Source of the DNA: Paramacrobiotus metropolitanus
Taxonomy: Eukaryota > Tardigrada > Eutardigrada > Parachela > Macrobiotidae
Assembly (NCBI RefSeq): GCF_019649055.1
Contig: NW_026570327.1
Location: forward strand, 310,001-374,000
Reading direction: 5' to 3'
Length of the DNA stretch: 64,000 nt
Part shown: piece after piece, positions 21,370 to 34,077 of the stretch
Numbering within the stretch: position 1 is the stretch's first letter
Layout of the letters: each line of letters begins with the position of its first letter
Notes under the pieces: model-generated
The model's input: only the letters and a program-made list of their open reading frames with translations
What the model was told of the DNA's origin: nothing
Databases searched by the model: none
Translations under genes and position numbers: made by a program

Positions 21370-24300
21370 TTAAAACACCTGCGAAATGCCTTCACGCTCC
21401 GTAAAGTTCATTCGAAGATTCAACATGGTCAGTCCGGAACCTTTGGCGGTGATTCCCGTCCCGATAAGAGCTAGGAGTAAGTTCGCCAAACTGTTAAGAT
21501 CCTAAGAAAAAGACACAACTCATCAAACTCTGGAGGCCCTTTTGGAAATTGCCGGTTTGTTCGAAACTACTGTTAAATTTCTTATTTTTATACCACACTA
21601 CACTTGGAACATTCTTATGCTATTATTCCAAATTATTACAGATACATCGCAGTGATCGCACCGAACTATTAACTCACATTTTCCCAACTTATTTTAAACT
21701 TCACAGAAAACCAATAAGTGCTCAACAAGAAGTAATTATATTACCGCCATATATATCATTATATGTATTATTATTGTATTACCGCCATTTCAGCATGCAC
21801 AATCGCCAGATTGATTTCCTCATCTGCCGGCTTCGCAAATTGGACATCCAATTCCACACAGACATTAAGACAGGATTTCGCAATGGAGATAACACATTTG
21901 TAAAACTGAAAGCAATATATTCACGAACATTCACGAACTGGATGCAAACGTGATGAATGAAATTACCTGATCATTTTCAATGAATGACGAAGCAAAGATG
22001 TTGTTCAAAAAAGCTTCATGCGCTTCCACAAGCTTGATAAAATCACTTAAGTCGCGCATTCTTCGTTGGAAATCCGTCCATGCGATATGGATTACATCGT
22101 CCTGCATCATAACAGAAAAATATCGGTAATTCTGGAAACAATGAGAAATTCAGATTCGTATGAATTATTAAAATACTGCTACTAACAACAGACCTGGATA
22201 TAACCCTGAACTGCGCAAATCACACCGGAAAATCGACGGTGCCACTGGAATATTTCCATATAATCCCCATACTCAATTCGTCCTGACGAATGAGCCAAAC
22301 GGAGATTTTCCAGTGTGCGTTTGAATGCTATATTCAAACGTTTCAAACGGAAAAGGAACCGGAATATACGCTTGTATCTGGAAAGTTTGTTTCCACTAGT
22401 AGAGCTCGTCAGTGCCGCGTCAAACATATCCTCATTTTACGTGTCAAATATATCCTCGTATTTACCTATCGATAGCTTTGCGATGAAAAAACCAATCCAA
22501 AGGCGGTTGCACCAGAAATTCCATGGTGATGCAGTCCCATGCCACGGAAGAAACACCCTCTGCAACAGAAACTGTGCAGGCTTTTCCGTTTTGTACTGCA
22601 TAAGTCATCAAGCTAGAAGTAGTAAATTCACTAGTAATCAACTGCTTAAGTAGCAAATACGAGGTGCTTTCCAATATTGTTGGTTCTTCAATCAATATTA
22701 ATAACCACCATCGAAAGCTACAATTGTTAGAGCTAAAGCCGTTTAAGCTGAGTATCACTTACGAGTGAACGACAAACAAAAACAGTCAAATCCTTTATCG
22801 GCCGTTTTCTCAACGGGAAAGGCATTTCGCTGATCAAACAACGACGGATTGTACGCCCTTTTAAATTTCGTGCCCTCGAAGCAGCGGTCAAATACGGCGT
22901 TAAGATCTGCAAACGAAAACAAAGCGCTTTGCCTTTTCAAGTAAATAGGTGAGTAAATACTCTATAAAAACGTCATAAAATTAGCAATACTGTAGTCCGT
23001 CATACCGTGCTTATTCTGTAGTGAACATTGTTTCTGTAGATAAGGATCGGCTTGAACAATGAAATCATCGAAAACGTCGATCAATGCCATTAAATAGACG
23101 AGATGAAACTGCTTCAGAATCCGATGAACTTGGCATTCTTCGAATATCTTAACGTAAAGCGCCTGCCAAAAAAACCGCATATAACGGATTGTTTCGGAAA
23201 TCACAATCATGACTACCGGCGCATTCAATCGCACCCTAGAATATAAATTTCCAAAGTTAGCGACGATAGTTTCAAGTGATGAGGGAGTATATTCCACTGG
23301 AGACATCTTTTTCAAAGCATCAGCTTCCGCAATAATAAGAGAATGAAAATCTGTAAATTAATATGACAGTATTATTACATAAGCATGGAACTCTTTAAAA
23401 TTACAAAAGAAAAAAGTAAGAATTGTGTGCTGACCAGAATCTTCAAAGTTTTCGGACTTGTAGCCGAGAAACTTTCTGATATAACCATACTGAGCGATCT
23501 TTTCCACCAGATCAGCAGAGAAGTCCCGAGGAGCTTTCACCGGTTCACAAATTACCGGGAATATTTCGCGAAAATACGTAATGCAGTCAACCTAGAATCA
23601 AATAGACGTGTCAAACCCCTATCAAATTAAATTTTGGTATCCAGTGCACAAGTACGTAACACATACCGGCTCTTTCACAAAAAATGTGTTGACTCGAAGG
23701 TCAAGCAGTCCAAATGCCAACCATCCGATCAAAATTCGCTTAAATGCAGTAAACATCCTGATAAAAATGGTATCGAGAGCAGTCCTGGCTTGACCGTGCG
23801 AACACTGCCTGCGATTCGTGCATTCATCCAGCAGCTGGCCCACTGAGAAACCATGCAACGATTCATCTTCATCGATCCATTTCAGGAATGACAAACAGGC
23901 AGACAGCGACGGCTTAAACTACAAAAATAACCACAAAATTAGTACTTTTATTTTGCGCAGCTATATCAGCAGTAGACAAAACTTTCATGAGCACGAAAAA
24001 TCATTCCATCCAGCTCTACCAGTAATCTTAATTAAATACTGCACCTGATTAAAAACGTCTTCAAATTAATTAAGTCTTAATTAAATACGTCTTTAAATTA
24101 AATACGTCTTCATTCACTTATAGCGAATACTACGTTATCCTACAAAAAGACGGTGTAGTTCTGAAGTTGCACAAACCTGAATCAGTGCCGCATAGATGGA
24201 CTGCAAGGAGCTTGTTCCAGAGCTCTGCATGGCATCATTCTGCTGAATTATCTTCCCATCAAAAGCAGCAGAGATGTCCCGGACTGCCAGCGTCGCTGCT

Positions 24301-24761
24301 GCCACCAGATAGTGCCCGGCGCGGCCTGGAAAAAACTGGATTTACCCACCGCAATGCACAACCCGCCTCCATAGAAAAGTATTATGCAACCTGCTTTTAA
24401 TGAATCCACATGAAGACTACGTAATCATGCTACAATACACTGCAACGCAGCAATAGGACAAATTGGTGTATTTCAAAACTCCGAAATATATTTCGTCGGT
24501 TACTGTTGTGATCGTATGGATTACCTATAGCTTCACAATTCGCCTGGTATTTCTTCAGCTCTTTCCGCACTTGGCCGAGATTAAGCAGCTCTTGGATGAT
24601 GGCTTGTTCGGCTGGGGCGCCAAATTTCACCCATGCAGGTTCGCCGTCGGATCCATACCCCGAAATACACAGCATAAGGTCCAACACTGGAAACTACAAA
24701 GTAGGCTAGCTTAAAAATTTGGACTAGTGTCGTTTAGCGTTCAGTAGTTTAACCCTTTACT
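21370..24761 (-). CDS. TUBGCP4: Gamma-tubulin complex component 4-like (GCP4)
   Basis: Part of the gamma-tubulin ring complex that nucleates microtubules. Eleven coding exons after a first exon: 24686–24525, 24325–24177, 23918–23667, 23591–23435, 23350–23006, 22906–22763, 22559–22466, 22377–22194, 22101–21967, 21905–21783 and 21501–21370, all joining in phase to about 626 codons (human GCP4 is 667 aa). The start LDLMLCISGYGSDG matches the GCP4 N-terminus rather than the longer GCP2/3/5/6. Other landmarks are RAGHYLVAAATLAV, DLVEKIAQYGYIRKFLG, the GRIP2 segment DRYKRIFRFLFRLKRLNIAF, IKLVEAHEAFLNNIF, and a C-terminal LTMLNLRMNFTEREG. The likely start codon is split: an exon ending in A at 24761 (donor GTAAAG) joined to TG at 24686. 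Assignment to GCP4 rather than another GCP rests on length and the N-terminus. Confidence 0.85.
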
Positions 24762-25429
24762 GTTTCCTGACGATATAGGAGGCCCAACAATGGCTAAAAA
24801 TATCGGATTATCCAGCCACATCGGTTTACCGTATAGCTCTTTATCACTTTATGGTAGAACTTTAGCGGTCAATCCTTGCTACTTACCGATTTGATATTCA
24901 TATTCATGCCTTTTAAAACGCAGATTAATCTGCCAAATAAAAATTCGAAGAAACGAAAGGCAGGGCACGGCGCACAATAACAACAATACGAGTATGCAGC
25001 GTGAATTTCGAAGTTCCTGGAAAGATTTGCAGTCTGCTTCATTTGAAACTTTTTTAATCTGGGACAGATTTCGAAAGCAGAGCTGAGGCCAAAGCTCGAA
25101 AGCGGATGGCTCGAGACAAGGCATGAGCCGGGTTCATGCAGATAACGGCATCGCCGGCTCTGGCGGATGTCGTGCGACTTTGTTTTGCACTAAAAATTTC
25201 GAAATCTTTTGGTGGCTTTACTTTAGCCTCTTTAGGCACTTTGCAACAATTTTTGTTTGTTGTGGACTTCTTCCTGTCCCAGATTCTTTCAATCAGTAAT
25301 CAGAAATTTTGGTTGTCAGTTTCAGCAGCGTTATTCAGCCTTCATTTTTAGAAAAGATGATCCGTTTGTCGTGATCGTTGTTGTTCTGTAGTGGAAGGCT
25401 GATTCGTAAAGCCCATACAAACTTCGGAG
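24762..25429. promoter_or_regulatory. Intergenic between divergent TUBGCP4 and VARS2
   Basis: Head-to-head spacer of about 670 bp that should carry the 5' UTR of TUBGCP4 (-) and the promoter of VARS2 (+). It also contains a 61-codon minus-strand frame listed separately. Confidence 0.4.
25054..25239 (-). CDS. Possible small protein (61 aa), uncertain
   Basis: An ATG-started minus-strand frame beginning MPKEAKVKPPKDFEIFSA and ending LLSKSVPD. It is basic, has no signal peptide or membrane segment, and matches no family I know. It sits in the short divergent promoter region between TUBGCP4 and VARS2. A second minus-strand frame (25124–24879) overlaps it and ends at a good donor (GTAAGT at about 24890), so the region may instead be transcribed leader of TUBGCP4. 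I list it because the frame reads like protein, but chance is a real possibility. Confidence 0.25.
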   Translation of the reverse strand: MPKEAKVKPPKDFEIFSAKQSRTTSARAGDAVICMNPAHALSRAIRFRALASALLSKSVPD

Positions 25430-28400
25430 ATGTTCCTACGGTTTCTGGCGTCGCGAAACTACTCGAGTGAGTCAAGGAACTGGTTCGGATGTGGTCGTTG
25501 TATTGCTTACAATTACGTCCTTCACAGGTAAACCTGCGCTTACCGCGTTACCGAAGAAGTACGATGCCAAATTTGTGGAATCGCGTTGGTACGATTGGTG
25601 GCTGGCCAATGGTTACTTTACTCCCGAATCCACCACGAACGTTACAACTTCCACAGAGAAGCCTTTTAGTATTATAATCCCTCCGCCCAATGTCACTGGC
25701 TCCCTGCATCTGGGCCACGCGCTAACGATCGCCATCGAGGATGCCTTGGTGCGCTGGCATCGCATGCGCGGACAGCGCGTTCTGTGGGTGCCTGGTTTGG
25801 ATCACTCTGGCATCGCCACCCAGGTGCAGGTGGAAAAGAAACTGTGGAATGATAGGAAAATGACCCGACAACAGGTCGGACGGGAAGAGTTTCTCAAACT
25901 GGCGGATGCGTGGAAGGAGGAGAAATCGGCCGCCATCAAGAAGCAGATTCGTCGGATGGGCGCCGTGGTGGATTGGCGGCGTTTAGTGTTTACGCTGGAT
26001 GAATCTGTGCAGTATGGAGTGCGGGAAGCATTTATCCGTTTGTTCGAGAAAGGAAAGATCTACCGACAGGAGAAAATGATTAATTGGTGCAGCTATTTAA
26101 ATTCAACTATCTCGGATATTGAGATAAACCATTTGGATGTCCCGCAGCCGACCAGTATTGCCGTTCCCGGTGAGAGACAGCGTGTGGATGTTGGATGGTT
26201 GAATTGTTTTGCTTATCCCTTGGCGGATTCTGCGACCGGTGAGGAAATTGTTGTCGGAACAACGCGACTGGAGACGATGCTGGGAGACGTGGCAGTGGCC
26301 GTGCATCCAGCTGATATGCGGTAAGTTGAATTTAATTTCTACTTGCGTTTTTCCTTTTTTCTGTTTTATTCTCGGATTTAAGTAAATACTAAACACCTGT
26401 GTGTTACTTGAAGATAGCAAATTCTGAATGTAAGTAATTTTGCAGGCTGCAGAATTTGTGTTGCCCTAAATTCTGCACGAGTACGTTTTTTGTTGATTTG
26501 CTGTGGTGTTCGAACGGTCAAAGCAACTGTTGCTTCGGTATTCGGTTTCAGCTACCTTCGATACCGCGGGTGTGAAGTAATTCATCCTCTAACAGGAGAG
26601 CGCCTTCCGATAATACGCGATGAAGCGGTCGATCCTACGATAGGAACGGGAGCATTAAAAGTCACCCCCGCTCATGATCCCAAAGACTTTGAATTCACCA
26701 AGAGACATTTCTTGATGTTTTTGCGAGTGATTGATGATCAGGGGAGAATAATCAGTCCTATGCCGGAATTGAATGGATTGAGTCGTTTCGAAGCTCGAAG
26801 AAAAATTGAGCAGATGTTAATAGAGCGCAGCCTGTGGCGTGGCCAACATCCCTTTCCGACCACATTACCTTTATGCAGTAGATCTGGCGACATTATCGAA
26901 CCGCAGTTGAAGAAGCAGTGGTTTCTGAATTGTAAAGAATATGCTACGAAAGCCGCGGAGGCAGTTAACATAAAAAGTCTCAAGCTGATTCCCGATCGAT
27001 TTGATAAAATCTGGCATCAGTGGTTAGCTGGAGAGCAGGATTGGTGCCTGTCGAGACAGTTGTGGTGGGGTCAGCAGATTCCGGCATATAAAGTGGTCAT
27101 AAAGGGACAGGAACATTGGACAGCCGCACACACGCCGAGCGAAGCTGCAAAAAAACTTGCGCTGAAATTAAAGGTTTCTGTGGACACCATAAAACCTGAA
27201 CAGGTAAACAGTAATCAGCTTTGTTTAATTATTTTGTAAGATAGCTTTTATCGTTGAAAAATTTAGCGTTGCATACAATTATAGCATAATAACACTGTAG
27301 AGGTTTTGTACCTGCGCATAACCTGCGGTGAGGTATAGAATTCACAGTTTCCGTAAATATCAGAAACATGAATCATGTTTTTTACTTTTGCTGTAATTCC
27401 AGGATCCAGATGTGTTGGACACCTGGTTCACTTCTTCCGCGTTGCCCTTTTTAACATTTGGCTGGCCCAGTAAAACTTCCGATTTGGAGAAGTTTTATCC
27501 TCTTTCCATGATGGAAACCGGACATGACATTCTGTTCTTCTGGGTGGCTCGGATGGTCTTCATGGGCATTGCTTTAACCGAACAAATTCCTTTCGACACC
27601 GTTCTTCTTCATGGACTGGTCTGTGATAAACATGGGAAGAAAATGAGCAAATCCACAGGGAATGTTATTGATCCCATGACAATCGTCTGTGATTTCGATA
27701 CACCTGATGCCAAAGATCGAATTAATATTGGATCGGATGCGCTGAAATTTGCGCTTTGTAGGGAGGAAACGCAGCAGCATGTGCTCAACGTCGATGTGGA
27801 ACGAATAGAAGAGTGCAACAAATACTGCAACAAAATTTGGCAGGCATTCCGCTTTTGCAGCGAAGTATGGGAAAAATATCCCGTTGTAGACGCAGCCCGT
27901 CATTCACCTGATTCCGATCTGAATCAGTGGATTCTAAATTCTCTTCATGAACTTATTGCCGTTTGTGGAAAGGCTATGGAAAATTACACTTTGGATGTTG
28001 CCGCAAACAGTTTATACAGTTTTTGGTTTGATAAATTTTGTGATGTGTATTTAGAGTGTGTGAAATCCGTCGTGAAAAGCGAGGATGATCCTGTCGCTGC
28101 TCAACGTGTATCCAGAATATTGTTCACGGTGTTCGATGTTTACCTCAGACTGATCAGTTTATTCATGCCAAATCTGGCGGAAGAATTATACCAACGCCTT
28201 CCTGTTCAGCAGTTCGAAAGTGTTTGTGTAGCTGCTTTTCCGAGTCCTGAAGAAATCTCTGTTTCTAATATGGAAATCCAAGATGCAATGGGTTTAGTGA
28301 ATGATATTGCTCGCACTGTGAGAAACGTCCGGCATTTGTATAATTTGCGGAAGGAAAGGGTTCCTATTATCGTGCTTTGCGATGACAGTATTCAGTCACA

Positions 28401-28752
28401 ATTAGAGCCGTTTCAATCCACATTGGCCACTATATCACAGTCCTCGGATGTGAGCTTTGTTCGTTCAGAAGTCGAAGCACCAAAAGGTTGTGCGGTGCAA
28501 ATTCTGGAAAATGGTGTTAAAGTTTTTGTGCATCTGGATCAGTTTATTGATATTGAAAAAGAGATACAGCGATATGAGAATCAGAAAAGAAAACTGGAAG
28601 GAAGTCTCGCAGAGGAAGAAGAAGTGAAGGAGAAGAGGTACAATCGATTACCGGAGAAGAAAAGGACTGAACTGGATGGACGAATTAATAATTTAAAAAC
28701 TAAAATAGATGAGATTGTTCAAATACAGGAAAAGGTGCGTGCTTTGAAATGA
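25430..28752 (+). CDS. VARS2: Valyl-tRNA synthetase, mitochondrial type
   Basis: Class I synthetase that charges tRNA-Val. Four exons at 25430–25466, 25528–26320, 26552–27203 and 27403–28752 give 944 codons (943 aa). The tiny first exon encodes MFLRFLASRNYSSK, an Arg-rich, acid-free presequence that suggests import into mitochondria. Catalytic signatures are present: PPPNVTGSLHLGHAL (HIGH), the editing domain with TTRLETMLGDVAVAVHP, DWCLSRQLWWGQQIPA, VLDTWFTSSALPF, and KKMSKSTGNVIDP (KMSKS). The anticodon-binding domain is followed by the charged C-terminal helix pair typical of ValRS (YENQKRKLEGSLAEEEE and on). The length is bacterial/mitochondrial-like and lacks the GST-like N-terminal extension of cytosolic VARS1. 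An alternative start giving a cytosolic form cannot be excluded. Confidence 0.93.
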
Positions 28753-29157
28753 TGTCTGCCGACAAAGTCTGTTTTGTAAATTTGTAAATCTTAAGCACAA
28801 CAGCAAATTTTGCTCACAGTGTTTTTGACCCGGTACAACGCATTTATGTGATTGCTTTGTTTGCCAATCGGCACAGCAAAATTAGTGGTTAATAAATTAG
28901 TTCAGAAAAGAAGAAACTACGTTGTACTCAGAATTACGAACTTGATTAGTAAAACAAAATTGATCTTTAATAGGCAGTAGCCATCGAATAACAAAAAGTG
29001 CAAGCGCGGACACGCTGCTTCAGATAAAATTTTTAATATAAAAGAAGAATTAAAATCTCTATTCTCCCGTGCGTTACTTAGCACAGCCGTAAGACAACAA
29101 ATGGATAAAAAATCTTTAATCTTCAGTGCTATGATGTAATTGTAATTTTAAAATTAA
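28753..29157. other. Intergenic between convergent VARS2 and LRR gene
   Basis: Short spacer with the two 3' UTRs. No additional feature was recognised. Confidence 0.4.
28891..28896 (+). terminator. Candidate poly(A) signal for VARS2
   Basis: AATAAA about 140 bases after the VARS2 stop codon. The rest of the 28753–29157 spacer, between convergent VARS2 and the LRR gene, shows nothing else. Confidence 0.5.
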
Positions 29158-30481
29158 TCAAAGATCATTATTCGGTATAATTCGCTTTCCCGTGCCCGGA
29201 CCTGATTTGGACGCATACGCCGCAGGTGGCACATAAAATGGCGGTGGATCCATAGTACTTAATTTAGCGTAGCCTCCATTTTGACTGGAATAACGTTGGG
29301 CGAAACGGACAAGGAAACGCCATAAAACAGGTAGCAGCACCGTTAACAGTGCCCCGATGATCATCCCGGAAATCCCCACGAAACAGCAGTTTAGAAAAAT
29401 GACAGTCCAAGCGATGGAACCGGAAGCCGTCTGGTTTTCGGAACTTTCGGTTGGGTTTTGCCTTATGAGGATCGGCTTCTGTGTCGATGGAATACGGGTC
29501 GATTCTTCAGTCTACAAATTTAAAAAAAAAACAGATGTATATCGTGTTTGGATTGAATCGGGAAGTCAAAACTTTCTATAATTAAGTACCTGAACAGCAG
29601 CGGTATTCGGCGATTTTGTAGGCACTTCAGGCTTCCGAATCTGCTGAAGAGGTGCTGATGGAACGAACGGAGTGATGTTGACTACTTCCGATTGCAGATC
29701 ATCCTGTGATGATAAAAACATTAAATATATATAAATTAATTGTATATTGTATTCTTAATATATTGTCCACTCTTCAACAGACAACAATACAATATCCCAG
29801 AACATAATGTCTTCGTTAATCGTGGTAAGATAAAGTGACCAAATAGTAGATATATATTCCAGATTTTGATTAGTACAGATGTATACGAGTATTATAATGT
29901 TAATGAGTATTACACTGTATTACAATTGTTAACATATTACAATACGGTTGTTTGCAACAACTGCATGAAATTTTAAAAAATACTAACTGTAGTTGTAGTT
30001 CGTTGTAGCTGTGATACTTAAATTGCACCCAGAATTTTTTGCGCAGTCTTACCGGACAACGATCACTCTGTACAGTGATAAACTTCTTCCGGTAAAGATC
30101 CACTTGGTCACAATCGAATTCATTATTAGCACTGAGAGAAATTTCCACCAAATTTGGCAGAAATATTAGCAAGTCTTCCGGCACCGGAAGGTCATGTAAT
30201 ATGTTGCTATCCAGATTAAGAAAATTGACAGAAGACAGGCAATTTTTTGCCGGTTCGCTCCCGAGAACATTTGAAATTATGACATTATCGACACTGGATA
30301 ATTCAGCACCAGAACAATCTAATACCGTGCCGGTAAAATCGCAGCCGCACACAATTAGCGGACAAAAACCAGATTGTAGTGTCTCCACCGGCGAAGTTAC
30401 GCCCGAATCAAAATGCATTTGGAAATGCAATAAATACAAACATAAGCCGGACATTAATAGCTCTAAAACATTCTTCCCCAT
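29158..30481 (-). CDS. Short LRR single-pass membrane protein
   Basis: Three exons, 30481–30053, 29703–29590 and 29511–29158, give 299 codons (298 aa). Residues 1–22 look like a signal peptide (MGKNVLELLMSGLCLYLLH). A cysteine-rich LRRNT-like cap follows (CPLIVCGCDFTGTVLDCSG), then about two leucine-rich repeats (VNFLNLDSNILHDLP; LPNLVEISLSANNEFDCDQ) closed by a cysteine. A Pro/Thr-rich stalk links to one hydrophobic segment near residue 215–240 (SIAWTVIFLNCCFVGISG and on, into LLTVLLPVLWRF). The cytoplasmic tail is about 55 aa and Pro/Tyr-containing (STMDPPPFYVPPAAYAS). The architecture suggests a small cell-surface adhesion or receptor-accessory protein. I do not recognise an orthologue. 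Confidence 0.65.
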
Positions 30482-31655
30482 AATAAGTCAGGTGGATTTC
30501 ACGTTACAACTGCGTAAGTCGATGCGCCTATTACGTTATACGCTAAGCAGAAAAAACCTGTTTGGCGTAAAATTTGCTACTACAGTATTTGTTGTTGCTC
30601 AAAATCTTTTAAAAGTTAAATCCGAAATAGAACTGTTCACCTCTGCGCAGACGTCACACATACAGTGTATGTTGTCTGCAACTTCTCGATAGCAGGCAAA
30701 GATAAAATAAATCTGTTTCTTTATATACGACGTTGGGTTTACGGTCTACATCGGGCTGACGTTAAAAGTAAATTTTTCTATGTTTCACGATTAGTTTTGC
30801 CCCGTCAATCGAACGTGATGTTTGTAAGGATGAGAGTTTCTTTGCGCACTGATGACAATTTTCCAGACTGGTATGTACAGATATTTCCGGTGTTCACGTG
30901 CAAGATACTCGTGTCTTCACATCAGTGCGTGTTCCGTTAATAAATTTCCTGCAGAGCATTGGCGTCGTGTGATCGATTTAGATGAGCAGTTTACAACTTT
31001 ACAGCAGATCGTGACAAATATTAAAAATCAGAGAATTCTCCAGATCTACTGTTTAAAACGACATATCCCAAACGATAACGATCCCCTACACTATTCAAGA
31101 ACAATTCTTGTCGTAATTACATGATACAAAACTACAAAGTACAAAACTCAACCTTTCGAAACTTTTTTTTGCCATACCGGTGTTTCAGCTGCAACGCGAC
31201 ATCGACCTGCTAAAAAACATTAAGTTAATTCTGGCTTGAGTTATGATCAACAAGCTTATACCGATACATAGTACATACAGATATTATGTAGAAGCACATG
31301 CGATTGCCTTCGAGTCGATTGGTAAAGGTCGTGTTTACTAACTATGTTTTTTTAAAACTATTGTTTCAGTCATTCGTATTGCATTATCAACAAACTTACA
31401 AAACGATATCATTATGTATAGTAGCTGGTGTAGCGAACTATCTGTAGCTGTACCACAAAATATGTGCAGCTTCGTCAATAACAAATCTTTCGTTTCTGTA
31501 AACAGTTTATGCGTGCCATGGCACAACCTTTAAGATGAAGGTTTATTAGACCTTGTGATGAACAACTTCAAATCAGAGAGAAGTACATAACTTCCAAAAC
31601 TTAACTTCGAACCAAATATGGACTCACAAATTCTTTTGTGTTCAACTGTTTTTCT
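30482..31655. other. Intergenic, AT-rich
   Basis: About 1.2 kb upstream of the LRR gene start and downstream of the gustatory-receptor-like gene. Several short plus-strand frames are present with no recognisable content. No RNA gene or repeat was seen. Confidence 0.4.
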
Positions 31656-33812
31656 CTATACAAATTTTAGATTGCTGTGTGCCTTCTGTAGAAATGAAAA
31701 GTTTATTCCCAAGTGCATGGCCAGCATGTCACGTATGGCAGGACGCAGGGCATCTTCGGACAAGACTTCCCGTTCTTCTCCGACCTTGGACAGAAATTCT
31801 ACCAGTATAATTGTGAACGACACCAAAAGCGTCAGCGTCTGCAACAGAATGTTCACATATGTAATTTTTTCTAATCGATTGCGATCAGATTTCATAGGAT
31901 TGTTTCATGAATTCAACATTTTTTAGTCATACGTGATGAGATGAACAAAATATAAATTACAGAACGTGCAAATGACATGCAGATTGGCTACCGTCACAAT
32001 GAATTTGCGCTCCACAAAGAAAAACCCGCACGCATGGAAGTGAATAGGATACAGCGACACCATCACACTGAAATCTTTAACACTGTTCCATAATGTCTAC
32101 GACAAAAAAGAAGTTATTAGAAGGTCAGCTTATGTATATATAAAAATGGCAGGTTTGTTTTCTGAATTACTCGTACACCTTAATTAAACATTAACAAAAT
32201 AACGTATAGAATTTCCGTGAATGAAATTATATTTTCTTTCTAAACGTAAAATTTCTGAGGGAACAAATGGATATTAGAGCCACTTGCACTGGTGGTTCTT
32301 TTCATATTCGAGGTGCTCGAGTGTACTTACTTGCATGTTGAATTTGTCATGAAGTTCGTACGCCGTGCCAATCGCTTCATACAGAATAATTTTTGCGTGG
32401 GCAGCCTAGAATTTGTTGGTTCTTTATTTTCCCCCTAATATCATGCCACAGTCTACAGTATCTCTAGTACTATGTTATTGCTTATCGGTATAGCATTATA
32501 CTTTACCAGATAGAAAACACGTATGAGAAAATCTGCAACTCGATGGAATGCGCAACTAACCATAAAAATTATATGCTTTCAATCGAGCTGTAGGTTTGCA
32601 CATTGTACTTACGTTTACCATCCCGTATTGCATTTTATTTTCGTTGATGCGATTTGAGAAAAAGAGAGATTTACCATTAGGATGAATACCGTATTAAAAG
32701 ATTGATTCTATACGAGTTGATTAAAGTTGATATACTGATTAAAGTACTGATTAAAGTTGATATACCATTTCAGCTGCTGTTGCCAAAGGTAAATAAGTCA
32801 TCGTAGCAAACAAGACAAACCCCAGTGCTCCCGATAATTTGGCAGGAAACTCAACACTTGAAGTTTCGCTTCCGGTTACCAATACTGTCAACATTCCTGC
32901 AGCCGCACCCACGTCCGCAATATACGACAGGAAGACAAAAAATCCAAAATGCTCGTTCCATTGGTCCGAGAAGTGGAACAGCCTCTCGCGGAGGTGTGCG
33001 TGGCGCTTAATCTCCGCGAACAATTTGTCAAAATTTTGTAGAGTGCTCCCGGCTTGGTCATGATGTTCATTATCGGGTAGTTTGTTTAATTTGCTGACCG
33101 TTGAATTTAAGGTTTTCGCGAACTGCCGAAGGTCATCATTAAGAGCGGTGCTGCAATCGCCTAATATGTATCCCATACTAACCGCGGCAATCAACATTAG
33201 TTGTGTAAAATAGTAGGGAATATATATAAAGGTCACTTGCAGGACAATGTATGACCACACTGGCATGGTTAAAGTGTCCATAAGCAAAGAATAAGTGCCA
33301 TACATTGACCGATTTTCGTACTCAAATCCATGCAGCCAGCTTAATGAAAATACAATGATAAAGGTCACGAGACAAAAACCGGCCAAAACGATATTGAACG
33401 TTAACCACGTTCTGCAATTTTTTGCCAAAACTGCACGTTGTGAAAAAGTTGTTTGTGCTATATTTTCGGCAGCGGAAATAAGCGTAACAAGGTTATCTCT
33501 CTTCCAGAACATTATCAACATTCCCAGAAATCCTCGGAGACTAATGAGGAAGTTCGGTATTCCAGCTAAGGCAATAACAATTGGACTAATATGCGGTCCG
33601 CTTCTTGGCATAACGATGGCATACACTGCATTAAAACCCATCAGTGCTGCACTTAACAAAGAGCCCAGGAGCATTACGGTAAGAGTAGCGTATCGTACCA
33701 CCGAATATCTTTGTGCATAAAATTTCTTGTATTTCCATAAATACAAAGGAGATAAAATAAACGATTGCAGACAAAATACGCCATAGATTTCCTTGCTGAC
33801 AGAGAACCCCAT
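31656..33812 (-). CDS. Gustatory-receptor-like seven-helix protein
   Basis: The first exon (33812–32766) starts MGFSVSKEIYGVFCLQ and encodes six hydrophobic segments (for example TLTVMLLGSLLSAALMGF, TWLTFNIVLAGFCLVTFI, SYIADVGAAAGMLTVLV, LGFVLFATMTYLPLATAA). Smaller exons follow at 32405–32331 (AAHAKIILYEAIGTAYELH), 32096–31977 (VSLYPIHFHACGFFFVERKF) and a last exon from about 31838 to 31656 with TLTLLVSFTIILVEFL. The order of a long first exon, then a short linker exon, a P-L-x-F-x-A-x-G-F-F-like motif and a final helix is the pattern of arthropod/ecdysozoan gustatory receptors. These are ligand-gated cation channels with a cytoplasmic N-terminus. As joined it would be about 474 aa. The border of the last intron is weak: the better acceptor upstream (31882) would create a stop, so decay or a missed exon is possible. 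Confidence 0.62.
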
Positions 33813-34077
33813 GGTTTTTTAAGCAGCCATGTAGGGTCAGTACGGGTACGTCACGAGCCGGAAATGTGTGTACGTATGCAGTTGGCGTACTATGTAGGCA
33901 CTAGAGTAGACTTTTTAGGTGATTTTGAATGCAGCCGCTAAAGGGAAAAAACACAAATATTTTTATAGACTACTGGAGGATGGTTCGATACTTTGCATAA
34001 CCACAAATTGCTTCCCAAAAGGTTAGGACCTTTTAATGTGAACTTGTTTGATCGGATATTTGCAGCCACGTAGCCTG

